The notes under the pieces are model-generated. The model searched no databases and was not told where the DNA came from. It saw only the letters and a list, made by a program, of their open reading frames with translations. The position numbers and the translations under genes are program-made. Shown one piece after another: positions 11,550-24,769 of a DNA stretch of 64,000 nucleotides (position 1 is the first letter of the stretch; each line of letters opens with the position of its first letter). The stretch lies in NCBI GenBank assembly GCA_020205615.1, contig CM035170.1:35464123-35528122 (forward strand). Direction: 5' to 3'. Source of the stretch: Panax quinquefolius (lineage: Eukaryota; Streptophyta; Magnoliopsida; Apiales; Araliaceae).

Positions 11550-14216
11550 TGTGACGCCCTCAAAATTAGGTATACATCACCCATCTTGGATCGCCAGATA
11601 CATGGTACAGAATTCAAATACAACTGTCATGTACAATACGACAAAATATAAACTGTGAGGTTGGATACAAATATTGTCTACTAGAGATTATACAAACTCA
11701 AAAGGAGTCCTCATTACAATTATTATCACACTATTTAACAGAATAATGAGGACTACTAATGCTATCCTCTGGACCATCACTCCGTTCCCCGACTCGTCCC
11801 AGCTATATTCTCATTTCTTGAAGAGAACAGTGAAAGAAAGGGTGAGCTCAACTAGCCCAGTAAGAAATATTATGACTAAGATAATGCAGAATAAATTATC
11901 ATTAGCCGCCAACAATGTTAAACTGATAAAATATATTATACATCAAGTTTAACTGCAGCGGAACAAGCAATCCATTAAAAGAGTCAAGTAGAAAATAAAA
12001 TCTACTATCTTTTATGATTTAAAAGGTTTTTCATCACTGTTATCGCTGGGACTCAGCTTAATAAATAATCCACATCATCGAATCACCCCTGCACTATAGC
12101 CAATGATATTATTTAGTATCACGACCACAATTATCCATGCAATACGGGTCGAGAATATTTGTGTATTCATTAATGGTTATGATCATGCCAACAACTGTCC
12201 ATCAATGCACTACGGGCCAATGACGACTTTTACCACATCATTTGTAAGATTACATTCATGATTACACCGAATAATCCCTGGTTATAATCATACCAAGTCC
12301 ATCTATGCACTACAGGCCACAGATGACTTTCAAAAAATATAAATATGAGGATGATGACAATGATATAAGAATTCAATAAAACAAGTTCAAGAATTAATAT
12401 ATCCAGGAACTAATAATGTCCAAATTGTCAACATAATACTGCTTTGTAGAGTAAAATTCAAGAATGCTCAGAAGAATATTTCCATGAAAAGATACTGGAT
12501 GAAGCGCAAATATCAAGGATATTCCACTAATTTCATAGAGTATAGTAGTCAAAACTTTAACCAACTGAGTATAATAAAGAATGGAATAACAAAAGAAATC
12601 ACCATGCATGCGGTACTTTGCATAGACATAAAAGTTATTCCAATGAATACTAATAAAGACAGAATCACGTCCGCCGTAAAAACGCATGCATATGATATTC
12701 CAATGTAATAATAATAAAGACGGAACCAGTCCCACAGAAACGCACAACATGATATTCCAACGAATAATAATAAAGACAAAATCAGTCCACATAAAACGCA
12801 TGCATGTGATATTCCAACTAAATAATAAAGATTTTAATCGAGTCCCATGAAAAACGCATGATGGGATATTCCAATGTAATAATAAAACGGAATCATAGAA
12901 GAATGTCACCAAGTATAGGGTAGATCACAGTATACAAGTTATTCCAACAGTAATAATAAGATATGGAATAACAAGATGCTCTCTTCTTCATGAATAAGAA
13001 AGAATAACACCCCTTACCGTAAAAGAAACTGAATATAAGAGTAGTTAAGTAGCAGAAAACTTTTCTTCTTTCTCTCTCTAGAGTTTCAGTGAATTCGTAA
13101 GAAAATAATTAAGGAATGAGCTTCTATTTATAGAAAAATGGACTGCATAGTAACTAACTCATGAACGGTCCAGATTGATTTACTTTAATCTGACGGTCCA
13201 TAATTAAAGCAAAATCTTTTAAATAAAATATAATATATTCTATTTATAATTATATAATAAAACAAAATATAATATAAATATATATATAATCACATGTTAT
13301 TTAAAAAACATCACCACCCATAGAAAATTTTTAAGATTCCCTCCCTACCCATTTTCTTTCTTTCAACGTGGGTCCCACGTGTCCCCCTCCCTACAACATC
13401 TCTTAATCACAGGTGGTCCCATTATAAATATACTGAATAACTTTCTACCGATTATTTAAAAAATGGGCAAATGGAAATCCAAATAATAAGCAAAATTTAT
13501 AACAACTACATCATAAAAAAAACTCTCAATATTTTTAACAACATTTATCATCATTATTATAATTCACAATATTAATCGACCAGGTTGTTCCCAGGAAAGT
13601 GGGGGCTTTCCAATAAGGATTTCTCCCTATCAGTAGCGCAATTAGGTGACCAAACCTCTCCTCGATGTAACTTCTAGACATCGTTAATATTGTAAATAAT
13701 AATATTAATAACTTTGTCATCTCAATTATTGATTTTAACAATATATAAAATATCGACAATAATTGAATCAAATAACGTGAGATACTATGCAACAATTACT
13801 ATAGCAATAATTGAACAAAACCGAATGACTTCTCACGTAAGCATCAATAATCAATATCGTGTGCTACTATGCAACCAACGCCAGACATCGTACTTTTTTA
13901 CTACCGAAAGTAGTTCAACAATGATCAACCAGTAAAACTTTCATTTGTTATTTTTATAAAAATATTTTTGTCGCTTTTCTCAATCCGACAATAATTACAT
14001 TATGGGGTCCACCAACGATTGTACTGCGTCGCATGCGGATATTCCTTGATAAAAAGAATATTTCCCGACCAATCGAATATAATATGACAACTTGCATACT
14101 TTGCAAAATTTATAAATATTACCCACAACTATAACATTATATCAATTTCACTCCATAATATTCAAATATAATATTTATAGAAAATTCATCTTTATTCAAA
14201 AAGTTGGAGTTTTACA
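11550..14216 (-). repeat. 3' LTR of element B
   Basis: The plus strand runs from TGTGACGCCC to GGAGTTTTACA, so in its own direction the LTR starts TGTAAAACTCC and ends GGGCGTCACA. It has a TATA box at 13124-13133 and a 57-60 bp tandem array near 12600-12960 that matches the array in the D LTRs. The 14-bp minisatellite seen in A, C and D is missing here. A long open frame at 12394-12912 is only the tandem array read through. Confidence 0.8.
13124..13133 (-). promoter_or_regulatory. TATA box of B 3' LTR
   Basis: CTATAAATAG on the minus strand followed by AAGCTCATTCC, identical in layout to the TATA blocks of the D LTRs. Confidence 0.6.
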
Positions 14217-14230
14217 ATCTCCCCTTCTTA
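14217..14230 (-). other. polypurine tract of element B
   Basis: The minus strand reads TAAGAAGGGGAGAT directly before the LTR start TGTAAAAC. It would prime plus-strand cDNA. Confidence 0.75.
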
Positions 14231-17200
14231 TGAAATTTCGCCCTCGAAATTAGGGTACATACCTGGTATATCGAAGAGGTAAGGATACCTTGAATTCATT
14301 TCAGATTCTAACTCCCAAGTCATTTCCTTAACATCGTGGTTTCTCCACAAAACTTTGACTTGAGGTATAACCTTGGAGGGTAGAATATGTTCCTTCTTAT
14401 CCAGGATTTGAACAAGAACCTCTTCATACGTCAAATCTTCTGCTATTTCATCCGGTTCTAACTCAATAATGTGGTTCGTGTCTTCCACATATTTACGTAA
14501 CATGGATATGTGAAAAATATTATGAACATGAGACATACTTGGCGGTAAAGCGAGTCTATAGGCCATAGTTCCTACTCGATCAAGGATTAAGAATGGGCCG
14601 ATGAATCGAGGATAGAGCTTTCCTCTCTTTCCAAATCTCATAACTCCTTTCCATGGAGTAACACGTAACAACACATGATCTCCAATATCGAATTCCACGT
14701 CCTTTCAATGAAGATCAGCATAACTCTTTTGTCGATCTTGTGAGGTTTTTATACGTTGTCGGATCGTTTGAATCTTTTCTGTAGTCATACGTACCAACTC
14801 CGGTCCCAACAATGTTGCTTCACCCACCTCATCCTAGCATACTGGAGAATGACATTTTCTTCTATACAACGCTTCGAATGGAGCCATGCCAATACTTGCT
14901 TGATAACTGTTGTTATAGGAAAACTCCACCAATGTTAAGAACTTGTCCCAACTTCCCTTGAAATAAAGGATATAGAGTCTTAATAGATCTTCAAGAGTTT
15001 GAATAGACCTCTCCGACTGTCCGTCTGTCTAAGGATGATATGCCAAGCTAAATCATAAATCTGTGCCCATAGCTTTCTGCAAACTAACCCAAAATCGTGA
15101 AGTGAATCTTGGGTCTCGATCAGAAACTATGGATACTAGCATACCATGCAGTCTTACAATCTCGTTTATGTACATATGAGCAAGATGTTCAAGTGTATAA
15201 GTTTCTCGTACCGGTAAGAAATGAGCAGACTTGGTCAATCTATCAACAATGGCCCAAATTGCATCTATACCTTGAGAAACCTTAGGAAGATCGGTAACAA
15301 AATCCATGGTAATGTGCTCCCACTTCCATTCAGGAATTTCAAGTGGTTGCAATGGACCTTTTAGTACTTGATGCTCCGCCTTGACTCGTTGACACGTTAG
15401 ACACCTTGAGATAAATAGCGCTATCTCTCTCTTCATATTGCCCCACTAAAATGTATGTCAAAGATCATGATACACTTTGGTACTCCCAGGATGGATTGCA
15501 AACAATGTGTTGTGCGCCTTCATCATGATTTTATACTTTAAATCAGAGTCGTTAGGAACACAAAGTCTGGAGTTGACTCGAAGTATTCCTTCTTCATCGA
15601 TTCTTGCTTCTGCCATAGCACCTTCTTGCACTTTCTTCCTCATACACATCAGCTCCAGGTTTATAGTTTTAGCAGCTTTAAATTTATCAATTAAAGTCAG
15701 TTCTACTCGTATGTTCGCCATCATCACATGGGTCCCTAGAGTCTTTATCTCTATATCCATCTTTTGTAAGTCATACAAAATGGGCCTTTGCGTTGACAAT
15801 ATCGCACTCGTACCCGCATATGATCTTCTACTCAATGCATCAGCTACCACGTTCGCTTTTCCAGGATGGTATTGAATGGTATGATCATAATCTTTCAATA
15901 GTTCAAGCCAACGTCGTTGTCGCATGTTGAGTTCCTTTTGAGTGAAGAAATATTTGAGGCTTTTATGATCCGTAAAGATTTCCACTTTATCCCCATACAA
16001 GTAATGCCACAAAATTTTAAGTGCGAAGACCACAGCTGCTAACTCTAGGTCATGAGTAGGATAAGTCCTCTCATATTCTTTGAGTTGTCGTGAGGCATAG
16101 GCTATGACTTTCCTATGTTGCATGAGAACACATCCTAACCCTTTGCCCGAAGCATCACTATAGATGACAAATCCCTCCGAACCAGATGGTATTATCAGAA
16201 CAGGTGCTGAAATGAGTCTCCTCTTGAGTTCTTGAAAACTCTTCTCACATTCCTCACTCCAACCGAACTTTGTATCTTTCCGAGTCAGCTGAGTTAGTGG
16301 AGTATCTATTCGAGAAAATCCTTCCACGAATCTCCCATAATAACCAGCTAAATCGAGAAAGATACGTACTTCGATCACCAATTTACGTTGCTCCCAGCTT
16401 TGAATAGCTTCAATCTTTGCTGGGTCAACAGATATTCCATGACTTGATACCACGTGCCCAAGGAATGTCACTTCCTCAAGCCAGAACTCGCATTTCTTCA
16501 ACTTGGCATAAAGCTTATATTCACGAAGCTTTTGGAGTATCATCCTCAAATGTTGTTCATGATCTTCACGGGTTTTGGAATATATGAGGATGTCATCAAT
16601 AAAGACGACCACAAAGTGATCCAAATATTCCTTGAATACTCAGTTCATCATATCCATGAAGGCAGCAGGAGCATTAGTTAATCCAAAGGACATGACTAGG
16701 AATTTATAGTGCGTCTGCATCGGAGTTACGGCGCCGTCTTTGGAATGTCATCGGTTCTAATCTTCAATTGGTGATATCTGGAACGAAGATCAATCTTTGA
16801 AAAGAATTTGGCTCCTTGCAACTGGTCAAACAGGTCATCAATACGTGGCAATGGGTACCTATTTTTGATGGTGACATGATTCAACTCCCGATAATCAATA
16901 CAATGTCGTATACTCCCATCGTTCTTCTTTATGAATAGAACAGGAGCACCCAAAGGAGAAGTACTAGGACGAATAAAGCCAATGTCTAACAATTCCTGCA
17001 GTTAAGTCTTTAACTCCTGAAGTTCAATAGGAGCCAATCGATATGAAGCTTTAGAAATGGGTTTTGTACCAGGTTCAAGGTCGATACAAAATTCAATTTC
17101 ACGCTCTAGGGATAGGCCAGGAAGTTCTTCAGGGAATACGTCAGGAAATTCATTAACAATAGAAATATTATTCAAAATTGACGTATTTTTGTTTGGATGA

Positions 17201-18868
17201 CATGAGCTAAGAAAACTTGACATCCTTTTTTCAATAAACGAATAGCTTTATGGCTTGAGATGACAGTGATTGATTTTAATGGTTTGGTTGCTTGAATTCG
17301 CATAATAGGTCGATTATGAATATGAAAGCTAACAACCTTACAAAAATAATCAATTTTTACATGATGAGTAGTTAACCAATCAATCCCTAGAATTACATCA
17401 AATGCAAGTATTTTTAATGCAATAAGATCGACATGTAATGTGTGGGTACCAACTTGAATCAAACAAGACTTATAAACCGTGGATGTAATGAAGGTTTCTC
17501 CCAATGGAGTTTCCACAGATAAGACAAAGTCTAATTTCTCCGGAGTCAAATTTAATCATTGAGTGCAAGTAGGAGAAATAAAAGAATGGGTAGAACCGGT
17601 ATCAAATAAGGTATAGACTTTGCTAGAGTTTATGATAAGCTTACCCGTGATGACCTCATTCGAGTTCCTTGCTTTCTGGGAGGTCACTACAAACGCTCTC
17701 CCTTGCACTACTGGCTTTGACTTTTCTGGGACGGTCTTTGGTGCCTCCATCCTAGCTGAACTTGTCTTCGGTGAACAACAAAATTGGGCTAGGTGGCATT
17801 CTCTTCCATAATTATAACATGCTTTGGACGACATCGCGCAGTTTGGACTGATGTGTCCCTCTCCTCCGCATTTGAAGCATATGATAGGTGGTCGTTCTCC
17901 TTCCTTAACAATGGGTGCTGGTGCTGACGTATTTCCATCATTGTTGAATCTCCTATTCTTGAAATGTCCATTTTCTTCGCTCTTGCTATGATTACCACCA
18001 AGTGGTTACCATTTCCGGCATGTTGATTCCTCCACATTTGTTGTCGTCGTTTAGATGACCGATACCACTTAGTATTTTCATCTTTGCTTAAATGCGCGTT
18101 CTCTTAGTTAAGGTTGACTCGTTATCTGGCGCTCCAATAATCGAGCCCTATTTACAACATCGAAGTACAAACACGGTTTATGAGAAATAAGATATTGACG
18201 TATCTCCGGTTTCAAACCTCTTAAAAACATTAAGCGTCATTCGCTCCTCATTATCGACTAAATGGGATGCATACTGAGATAACTCCGCAAATTTAGCCTC
18301 AGACACGGCTGACACGGTCATATTGTTTTGTTCCAATTTGATAAACTCCACTTCTTTCATGTGACGAATACTCTCGGAAAGTACTCGTCGTTGAATAGCT
18401 CTTGGAACTTCTCCCAAGACATCTTGAGTCGTCCAGTCATGGGTATGTTTCTGATTCCCACCAAGTCTGCCTCTTCTTACGCAACATGAAGGTGGCGAAG
18501 GGAACCTTTTGCTCCTCGGAGCATCCCAAGACATCAAATATCTTGGCGATCTGCTTTATCCATGCTTCTGCCTTAAGTGGTTTTGGTTCTCCAATAAACT
18601 CCGGTGGTCCCAACTGCTTGAACTGTTTAGCAGTGACCGTCCGAGAGTTTCCAGTGTTTCCACCTACATTTTGGATAGGAGTCGCTCTCGCCTGATGTTG
18701 CATGAATTGCATAAAGCCTCTGAACAGTCCATCATTCATCATTAGGTCAGTGTTGTTGTTTGCATGAGGATTGTCGCCTTCCTGATGCACATTCTCCTAA
18801 TTATTGATATGTGGAGACTCAACGGTCTCTTGTGCTCCATTTCTATTTTTAACATTCTCGGATGTCAT
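14228..18868 (-). pseudogene. gag-pol: gag-pol polyprotein of element B with chromodomain
   Basis: In order: Gag from ATG 18868 (capsid core near 18690-18440, frameshifts near 18470 and 18180); zinc knuckle near 17850; protease with an intact DTGSTHSFISP site (near 17600); RT start (17223-17010); RT palm with [11 protein letters not shown] (16992-16726); the [10 protein letters not shown] catalytic box and RNase H (16624-15800); integrase zinc finger with CLTCQRVK and D,D,E core (15436 to about 14950). It ends in an integrase tail with a chromodomain-like end (14698-14228), including VKVLWRNHDVKEMTW. Breaks: frameshifts in gag, near 17560 and 16640-16730, plus stops near 15440 and 15050. The order RT-RNase H-INT plus chromodomain is that of a chromovirus of the Tekay/Del type. 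Confidence 0.85.
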
Positions 18869-19041
18869 TTTCAGATACTGCCACAAAACAAAGGTTCATT
18901 AACATATAACATATTATCCATATACTTTGACCGACCAATTAAATAACAAATAAACTTAGGTAGGTCATACTAGCGAAGGAATTCCCCGTCTCTCCCCTCC
19001 TAGTTCTAGTCTCACATCTTAGCCAGGGATCATATCCCTAA

Positions 19042-19053
19042 GCTTTAATACCA
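19042..19053 (-). other. PBS of element B
   Basis: The minus strand reads TGGTATTAAAGC two bases inside the LTR end. It is the initiator tRNA-Met PBS of this family with one further change (C to T). Confidence 0.75.
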
Positions 19054-19055
19054 AT

Positions 19056-19601
19056 TGTGACGCCCCCAAAATTAGGTATACATCACCCATCTTGGGTCGC
19101 CAGATACATGGTACAGAATTCAAATACAACTTACTAATACAACTGTCGTGTACAATACGACAAAACATAAACTGTGAGGTTGAATACAAATATTGTCTAC
19201 TAGAGATTATACAAACTCAAAAGGAGTCCTCATTACAATTATTATCACACTATTTCACAGAATAGTGAGGACTACTAATACTATCCTCTGGACCATCACT
19301 CCGTTCCCCGACTCGTTCCAGCTATATTCTCATTTCCTGAAGAGAACAGTGAATGAAAGGGTGAGCTCAACTAGCCCACTAAGTAATATTATGACTAAGA
19401 TAATGCAGAATAAATTATCATTAGTCTCCAACAATGTTAAACTGATAAAATATAATAGACATCAAGTTTAACTACAGCGGAACAAGCAATCCATTAAAAG
19501 AGCTAAGTAGAAAATAAAATCTACTATCTTTTATGATTTAAAAGGTTTTTCATCACTGTTATCGCTGGGACTCAGCTTAATAAATAATCCACATCATCGA
19601 A
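19056..19601 (-). repeat. 5' LTR fragment of element B
   Basis: This part matches the first 546 bp of the B 3' LTR (compare 11550-12080). It breaks off after ACATCATCGAA, where RNase H/integrase-border sequence of element C begins. Confidence 0.85.
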
Positions 19602-22600
19602 GTATTCCTTCTTCATCGATTCTTGCTTCCGGAATAGCACCATCTTGTACTTTCTTCCTCATATGCATCAGCTCCAGGTATGTAGCTTGAGTAGCTTTAA
19701 CTTTATCGATTAAAGTCAGTTCTACTCATATATTTTCCATCATCATGTGGGTCCCTAGAGTCTTTAACTCTATCTCCATCCTTTGCAAGTCATAAAAAAT
19801 GGGTCTTTGCGTTGACAATATCACACGTGTACCCGTATATGATCTTCTACTCAATGTGTCAGCTACCACGTTCGCTTTTCCAAGATGGTACTGAATGGTA
19901 TGATCATAATCTTTTAATAGCTCGAGCCAACATCATTGCCGCATGTTAAGTTCCTTTTGGGTGAAGAAATATTTGAGGCTTTTATAATCTATATAGATCT
20001 CCACCTTCGCCCCATACAGGTAATGCCTCCTAATTTGAAGTGCAAAAACGTACGTTACCAACTCTAGATCATGAGTAGGATAATTCCTCTCATATTTTTT
20101 GAGTTTTTGTGATGCATAGGCTATAACTTTCCCATGTTGCATGAGAACACATCCTAACCCTCGCCCTGAAGCATCGCTATAGATGATAAATCCCTCCGAA
20201 CCAGATGGTATTGTCAGAACACGTGCTGAAATGAGTCTCCTCTTTAGTTCTTGAAAACTCTTCCCACATTCCTCGCTCCAATCGAATTTTGTATCTTTCT
20301 GAGTTAGCTGAGTTAATGGAGTAGCGATTTGAGAAAACCCTTCTACGAATCTCCCAGAATAACCAAATAAGCCGAAAAGCTACGTTTCTATTATGACTTA
20401 GGTTGCTCCAAGCTTTGAATTGCTTCAATCTTTGTCGGGTCAACATATATTCCATGATTTGATATCACGTGCCCAAGGAATGCTACTTCCTCAAGCCAAA
20501 ACTCACATTTCTTCAACTTGGAATAAAGCTTGTTTTCACGAAGCTTGTGGAGTATCAGCTTCAAGTGTTGCTCATGATCTTCATGGCTTTTGGAGTAAAT
20601 GAGGATGTCATCAATAAAGATGACCACGAAGTGATCCAAATATACATGAAGACAGCAGGAGCATTAGTCAATCCAAAAGATATGACTAGGAATTCGTAAT
20701 GCCCGTACCGAGTTCTAAAAGGAGTCTTTGAAATGTCATCCATTTTAATCTTTAACTGATGATATCGAGAATGAAGATCGATCCTTAAAAAGAATTTGGC
20801 GCCTTACAACTGGTCAAACAGGTCATCAATGTAAGGCAACGAATACCTATTTTTGATGGTGACATGATTTAACTCCCGATAGTCAATACAAAGTCGTATA
20901 CTTCCATCTTTCTTCTTTACAAATAGAATAGGAGCACCCCAAGGAGACGTACTAGGACGAATGAAATCGATGTCTAATAATTCCTGTAGTTGGGTCTTTA
21001 ATTCTAGAAGTTCAATAGGAGCCATTCGATATGGGGCTTTGGAAATGGGTTTTGTACCGGGTTCAAGGTCGATACCAACACGATTTCACGCTCCAGGGGT
21101 AGGCCAGGAAGTTCTTTGGGGAATACGTCAGGAAATTTATTAACAATAACAATACCATTCAAATCGGACGTATTTTTGTTTAAATTTGTGACATGGGCTA
21201 AGAAAGCTTGAAATCTGTTTTTCAATAAACGAATAGCTTTATGGCTCTATATGACTGTGATTGACTTTAGTGGTCTGGTTGCTTGAATTCACATAATAGG
21301 TTGGTTAGGAATATGAAAGCTAAAAACCTTACGAAAACAATCAACTTTTGCATAATGAGTAGTTAACCAATCAATCCCTAAAATCACATCAAATGAAAGT
21401 ATTTTTAAGGAAATAAGATCGACAGGTAATGTGAGTGTACCGATTTGTAATAAACAAGACTTATAAACAGTGGATGTAATGAAGGTTTCTCCCAACGGAG
21501 TTTCAATAAATAAGTCAAAGTCTAATTTCTCCGGAGTTAAATTTAAACATTGAGCGCAAGTAGGAGAAATAAAAGAATGGGTAGAACCGGTATCAAATAA
21601 GGTATAGACTTCGCTAGAGTTTATGATTAGCTTACCCGTGATGACTTCGTTCGGGTTCCTTGCTTTTTGGGAGGTTACGACAAACTCTCTCCCTTGAACT
21701 ACCGGCTTTGACTTCTCTGGGATGGCCTTTGGTGCCTCCATCCCAACTGGACTTGGCTTTACTGCATGACTAAATCGGTCTAGGTGCCCTTCTCTTCCGC
21801 AATTATAACACGCTTTGGATTACTACGTATAGTTCAGACTGATATGTCCCTCCCCTCCGCATTTGTAACATACGATTGGTGATCGTTCCCCTTCTTTAAC
21901 AACAGTTGTTCGTGCTGACGTCTTTCCATCAGTGTTGATTCTCCACTTCTATTATCTTGGCCATGATTTCCACTGAAGTGGTTACCATTTCTGGCAAGTT
22001 GATTCCATCCACGTTTGTTATCACCGCTTCGATAACTACTACTACTAATATTATCATTTTTCTGGCTACTCTCTCTTGGTTGGGTTGACTCGTTATCGTG
22101 CTCTAATTACTGAGCTTTATTTACACCATTTGAATACAAACACAGTTTGTGAGAAATTAGGTATTGACGTATCTCAGGTTTCAAACCTCTTAAAAACATT
22201 CGCGTCATTCTCTTCTCATTGTCAACCAAGTGGGATGCAAACCGACACAACTCGGCAAACTTAGCTTCGTACTGCGACATGGTCATATTGTTTTGCTCTA
22301 GCTTGATAAACTCCACCTGTTTAATGTGACGAATACTTTCGGGGAAGTACTTGTCGTTGAACAGTTCTTGGAACTTCTCCCAAGACATCTTCAGTGCGGT
22401 AGGTTGAGTGAGCTTTATAGATTCCCATGAGTAATCTGCTTCTCCTCGCAATATGAAGGTGGCAAAGGGAAACTTTTGCTCCTCAGAGCATCCCAAGACA
22501 TCAAATATCTTGGTGATCTTCTTTACCCATGCCTCCGCTTTAAGCAGTTTTGGCTCTACCAATAACTCCGGTGGTCCCAGCTCTTTGAACTGCTTAGCGG

Positions 22601-22834
22601 TGACCATCCGAGAGTTGCAGTGTTTCCACCTGTATTTTGAACATGAGTCTCTCTCGCCTGATGTTGCATGAATTGCATAAAGCCTCTAAATATCCCATCA
22701 TTCATCACCAGGTTGGAGTTGTTGTTTACTTGAGGATTATTGCCTTCCTGATGCACATTATCTTGAGTATTGATCATTGGTGACTCAGCGATCTCATGTG
22801 CTTCAATGCTCATCTCAACATTTTTAGATGATAT
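19602..22834 (-). pseudogene. gag-pol: gag-pol remnant of element C
   Basis: Reading right to left: Gag with the capsid core (22607-22110), whose start codon reads ATA at 22834 where A and B have ATG; zinc knuckle near 21850; protease with DTGSTHSFISP (21741-21289); RT with [11 protein letters not shown] (21025-20804) and [10 protein letters not shown] (20639 onward); and RNase H with the [12 protein letters not shown] block (20142-19933). A short deletion near 20650 removes about ten residues just before the catalytic box, and frameshifts occur near 20400 and 20740. It ends at the start of the integrase region at the B/C junction. Confidence 0.85.
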
Positions 22835-23008
22835 TTTCAAATACTGCCACAAAACAAGGGTTAATTGACATGCCGCATATTATCCCTATACTCTGACCGA
22901 CCAATTAAATACCAAAAAAATCTTAGGTAGGTCATACTAGCAAAGGAATTACCCGACTCTCCCCTCCTAGTTCTAGTCTCACATCTTATCCAGGGATCAT
23001 ATCCCTAA

Positions 23009-23020
23009 GATTTGATACCA
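23009..23020 (-). other. PBS of element C
   Basis: TGGTATCAAATC on the minus strand next to the LTR end, the family PBS with one decayed base. Confidence 0.7.
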
Positions 23021-23965
23021 ACTATGACGCCCCAAAAATAGGTATACATCACCCATCTTGAGTCACCAAATACATGGCACAGAAATCAAATACAAACTTC
23101 TCTTATACAATATGACAAAACGTAGCTGAGTGTTTTTACACGAATATTGTCTAAAAGACAGTATTCAGACTCAAAAAGGTGTCCTCATTACAATTATTAT
23201 CATATTATTTTATAAAATAGTGAGGACTACTATACCCACCATCTTGGACCATCACTCCGTTCCCTGACTAGTCCCGGCTATGTTCTCATTTTCTAAAGAG
23301 AACAATGAAAGCAAAATGGTGAGCTCAACTAGCCATTATGAAGTATTATGACTAAGATAATGTATAATAAATTATCGTTAGCCTTCAACAATGTTAAACT
23401 AATAAACAACAAGTTTAACTGGAGCGGAACAATCAATCAATTAGAAAAGTCAAGTAGAGCATGATATCTACTATCTTCTATGATTTAAAAAGTTTATCAA
23501 TAATTTTATCACTGAGACTCAGCTTAATAACTAGTATCACAACCACGAATTATCCATGTACTATGGGCCAAGGATATTCGTGTTTTCACCAATGGTCATG
23601 ATCATACCAAAGAATCGTCCATCAATGCACTACACAGACGATGAGGACTTTTACCACATCATTTGTAACATTACGGGTCATGATTTTACCTTATGATCCA
23701 TAGTTATATTCAGACGAATCATCAGTCCATCTCTGCACTACGGCCAAAGATGACTTTCATCACAATATAAGCATGAGGATGATAACAATGATATAAAAAT
23801 TCAATTAAATTAAAGAAAGGGATAAATTTTAAAGATTTAAAATTTAATTTAACCAAAATTTAATAATGTTCAAATTGTCAACATGATACTGCTTTGTCGA
23901 GTAAAATTCAAGAATAATATTGTATCAAAAATGATTTGGACTAAAAAGAAATCAATTTTTGTCAT

Positions 23966-24090
23966 GAATAGTACTTCGAGAATAGTACCCCATGAATAGT
24001 ACTTTGTGAATAGTATATGTGAATAGTACCCCATAAATAGTACTTTGTGAATAGTATTGTATAAATGAATAATACTCATGGACAATACTC
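23966..24090 (-). repeat. 14-bp minisatellite in LTR C
   Basis: About eight degenerate copies of the family's TACTATTCACGAGT unit, read on the minus strand, with variants in the last four bases. Confidence 0.7.
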
Positions 24091-24458
24091 CGGCATGAAA
24101 AGCCTAAAATTTAACTAGAATGTGTAGAAAATATCATTGTGAAACGATACTAGATGAAGCGCAAATTTCAAGGATATTCTACTAATTTTACGGAGTATAG
24201 AAGCAATACTTTAACAAAATGAGGGTATAATCAGGAATATGAGATGAAATAATATTACTCACATACTACAGAGTATGGAAGAAAATATTATTCCTTATGA
24301 ACACTGAACAAAAATAATATCCTTTACCTTAGAAGAAGACTGGATACTGGAATAGTGAAGTAGTGGAATACTCTTCTACTTTCTCTCTATAGCTTCTCTC
24401 TCTATAATTGCTCTTGCGAGTCTTAGTGAATTGGTGAGAATGAAAGAAGAATGCGCTT

Positions 24459-24468
24459 CTATTTATAG
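24459..24468 (-). promoter_or_regulatory. TATA box of LTR C
   Basis: CTATAAATAG on the minus strand, followed by AAGCGCATTC as in the sister LTRs. Confidence 0.6.
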
Positions 24469-24769
24469 GAAAACATAGTTTCGATAATTGCACGTTTTGG
24501 GGCTCAAATTATTACAGTATAGTACCTTTATCTTTTTCTCCATTTTTAATTTAGTCCTGCAAGTATTATCAATCTTGCACCACCTCACCTAATAGTAATG
24601 CATGTGAACCAATAGTTCCATTCATGTGAGCAAATAGTTATATGCATGTGAACTAATATAAATTAATTGCTCATTTATCCAATTAATTACCCGATTGGTC
24701 AAAATAACCTCCAGAAATCAATTATTATCAAAATAAATGTCAATTTTCACTAACACTAATAATCTCAAC

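Larger units (their letters stand above)
11550..19601 (-). mobile_element. Tekay/Del-like element B, nearly full internal region
   Basis: Minus-strand chromovirus-type element with 3' LTR (11550-14216), PPT, full-length but broken gag-pol, PBS and the first about 550 bp of the 5' LTR. The 5' LTR stops at about 19601, where sequence of element C begins. The left flank AACTT (11545-11549) is the expected TSD, but its partner was removed by the deletion that joined B and C. This is the most complete pol in the window. Confidence 0.85.

Noticed and set aside
12394..12912. 172-codon open frame on the minus strand in LTR B
   Set aside because: It reads through the 57-60 bp tandem array, which gives a repeated peptide pattern. 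It lies wholly in an LTR and has no start context or domain.
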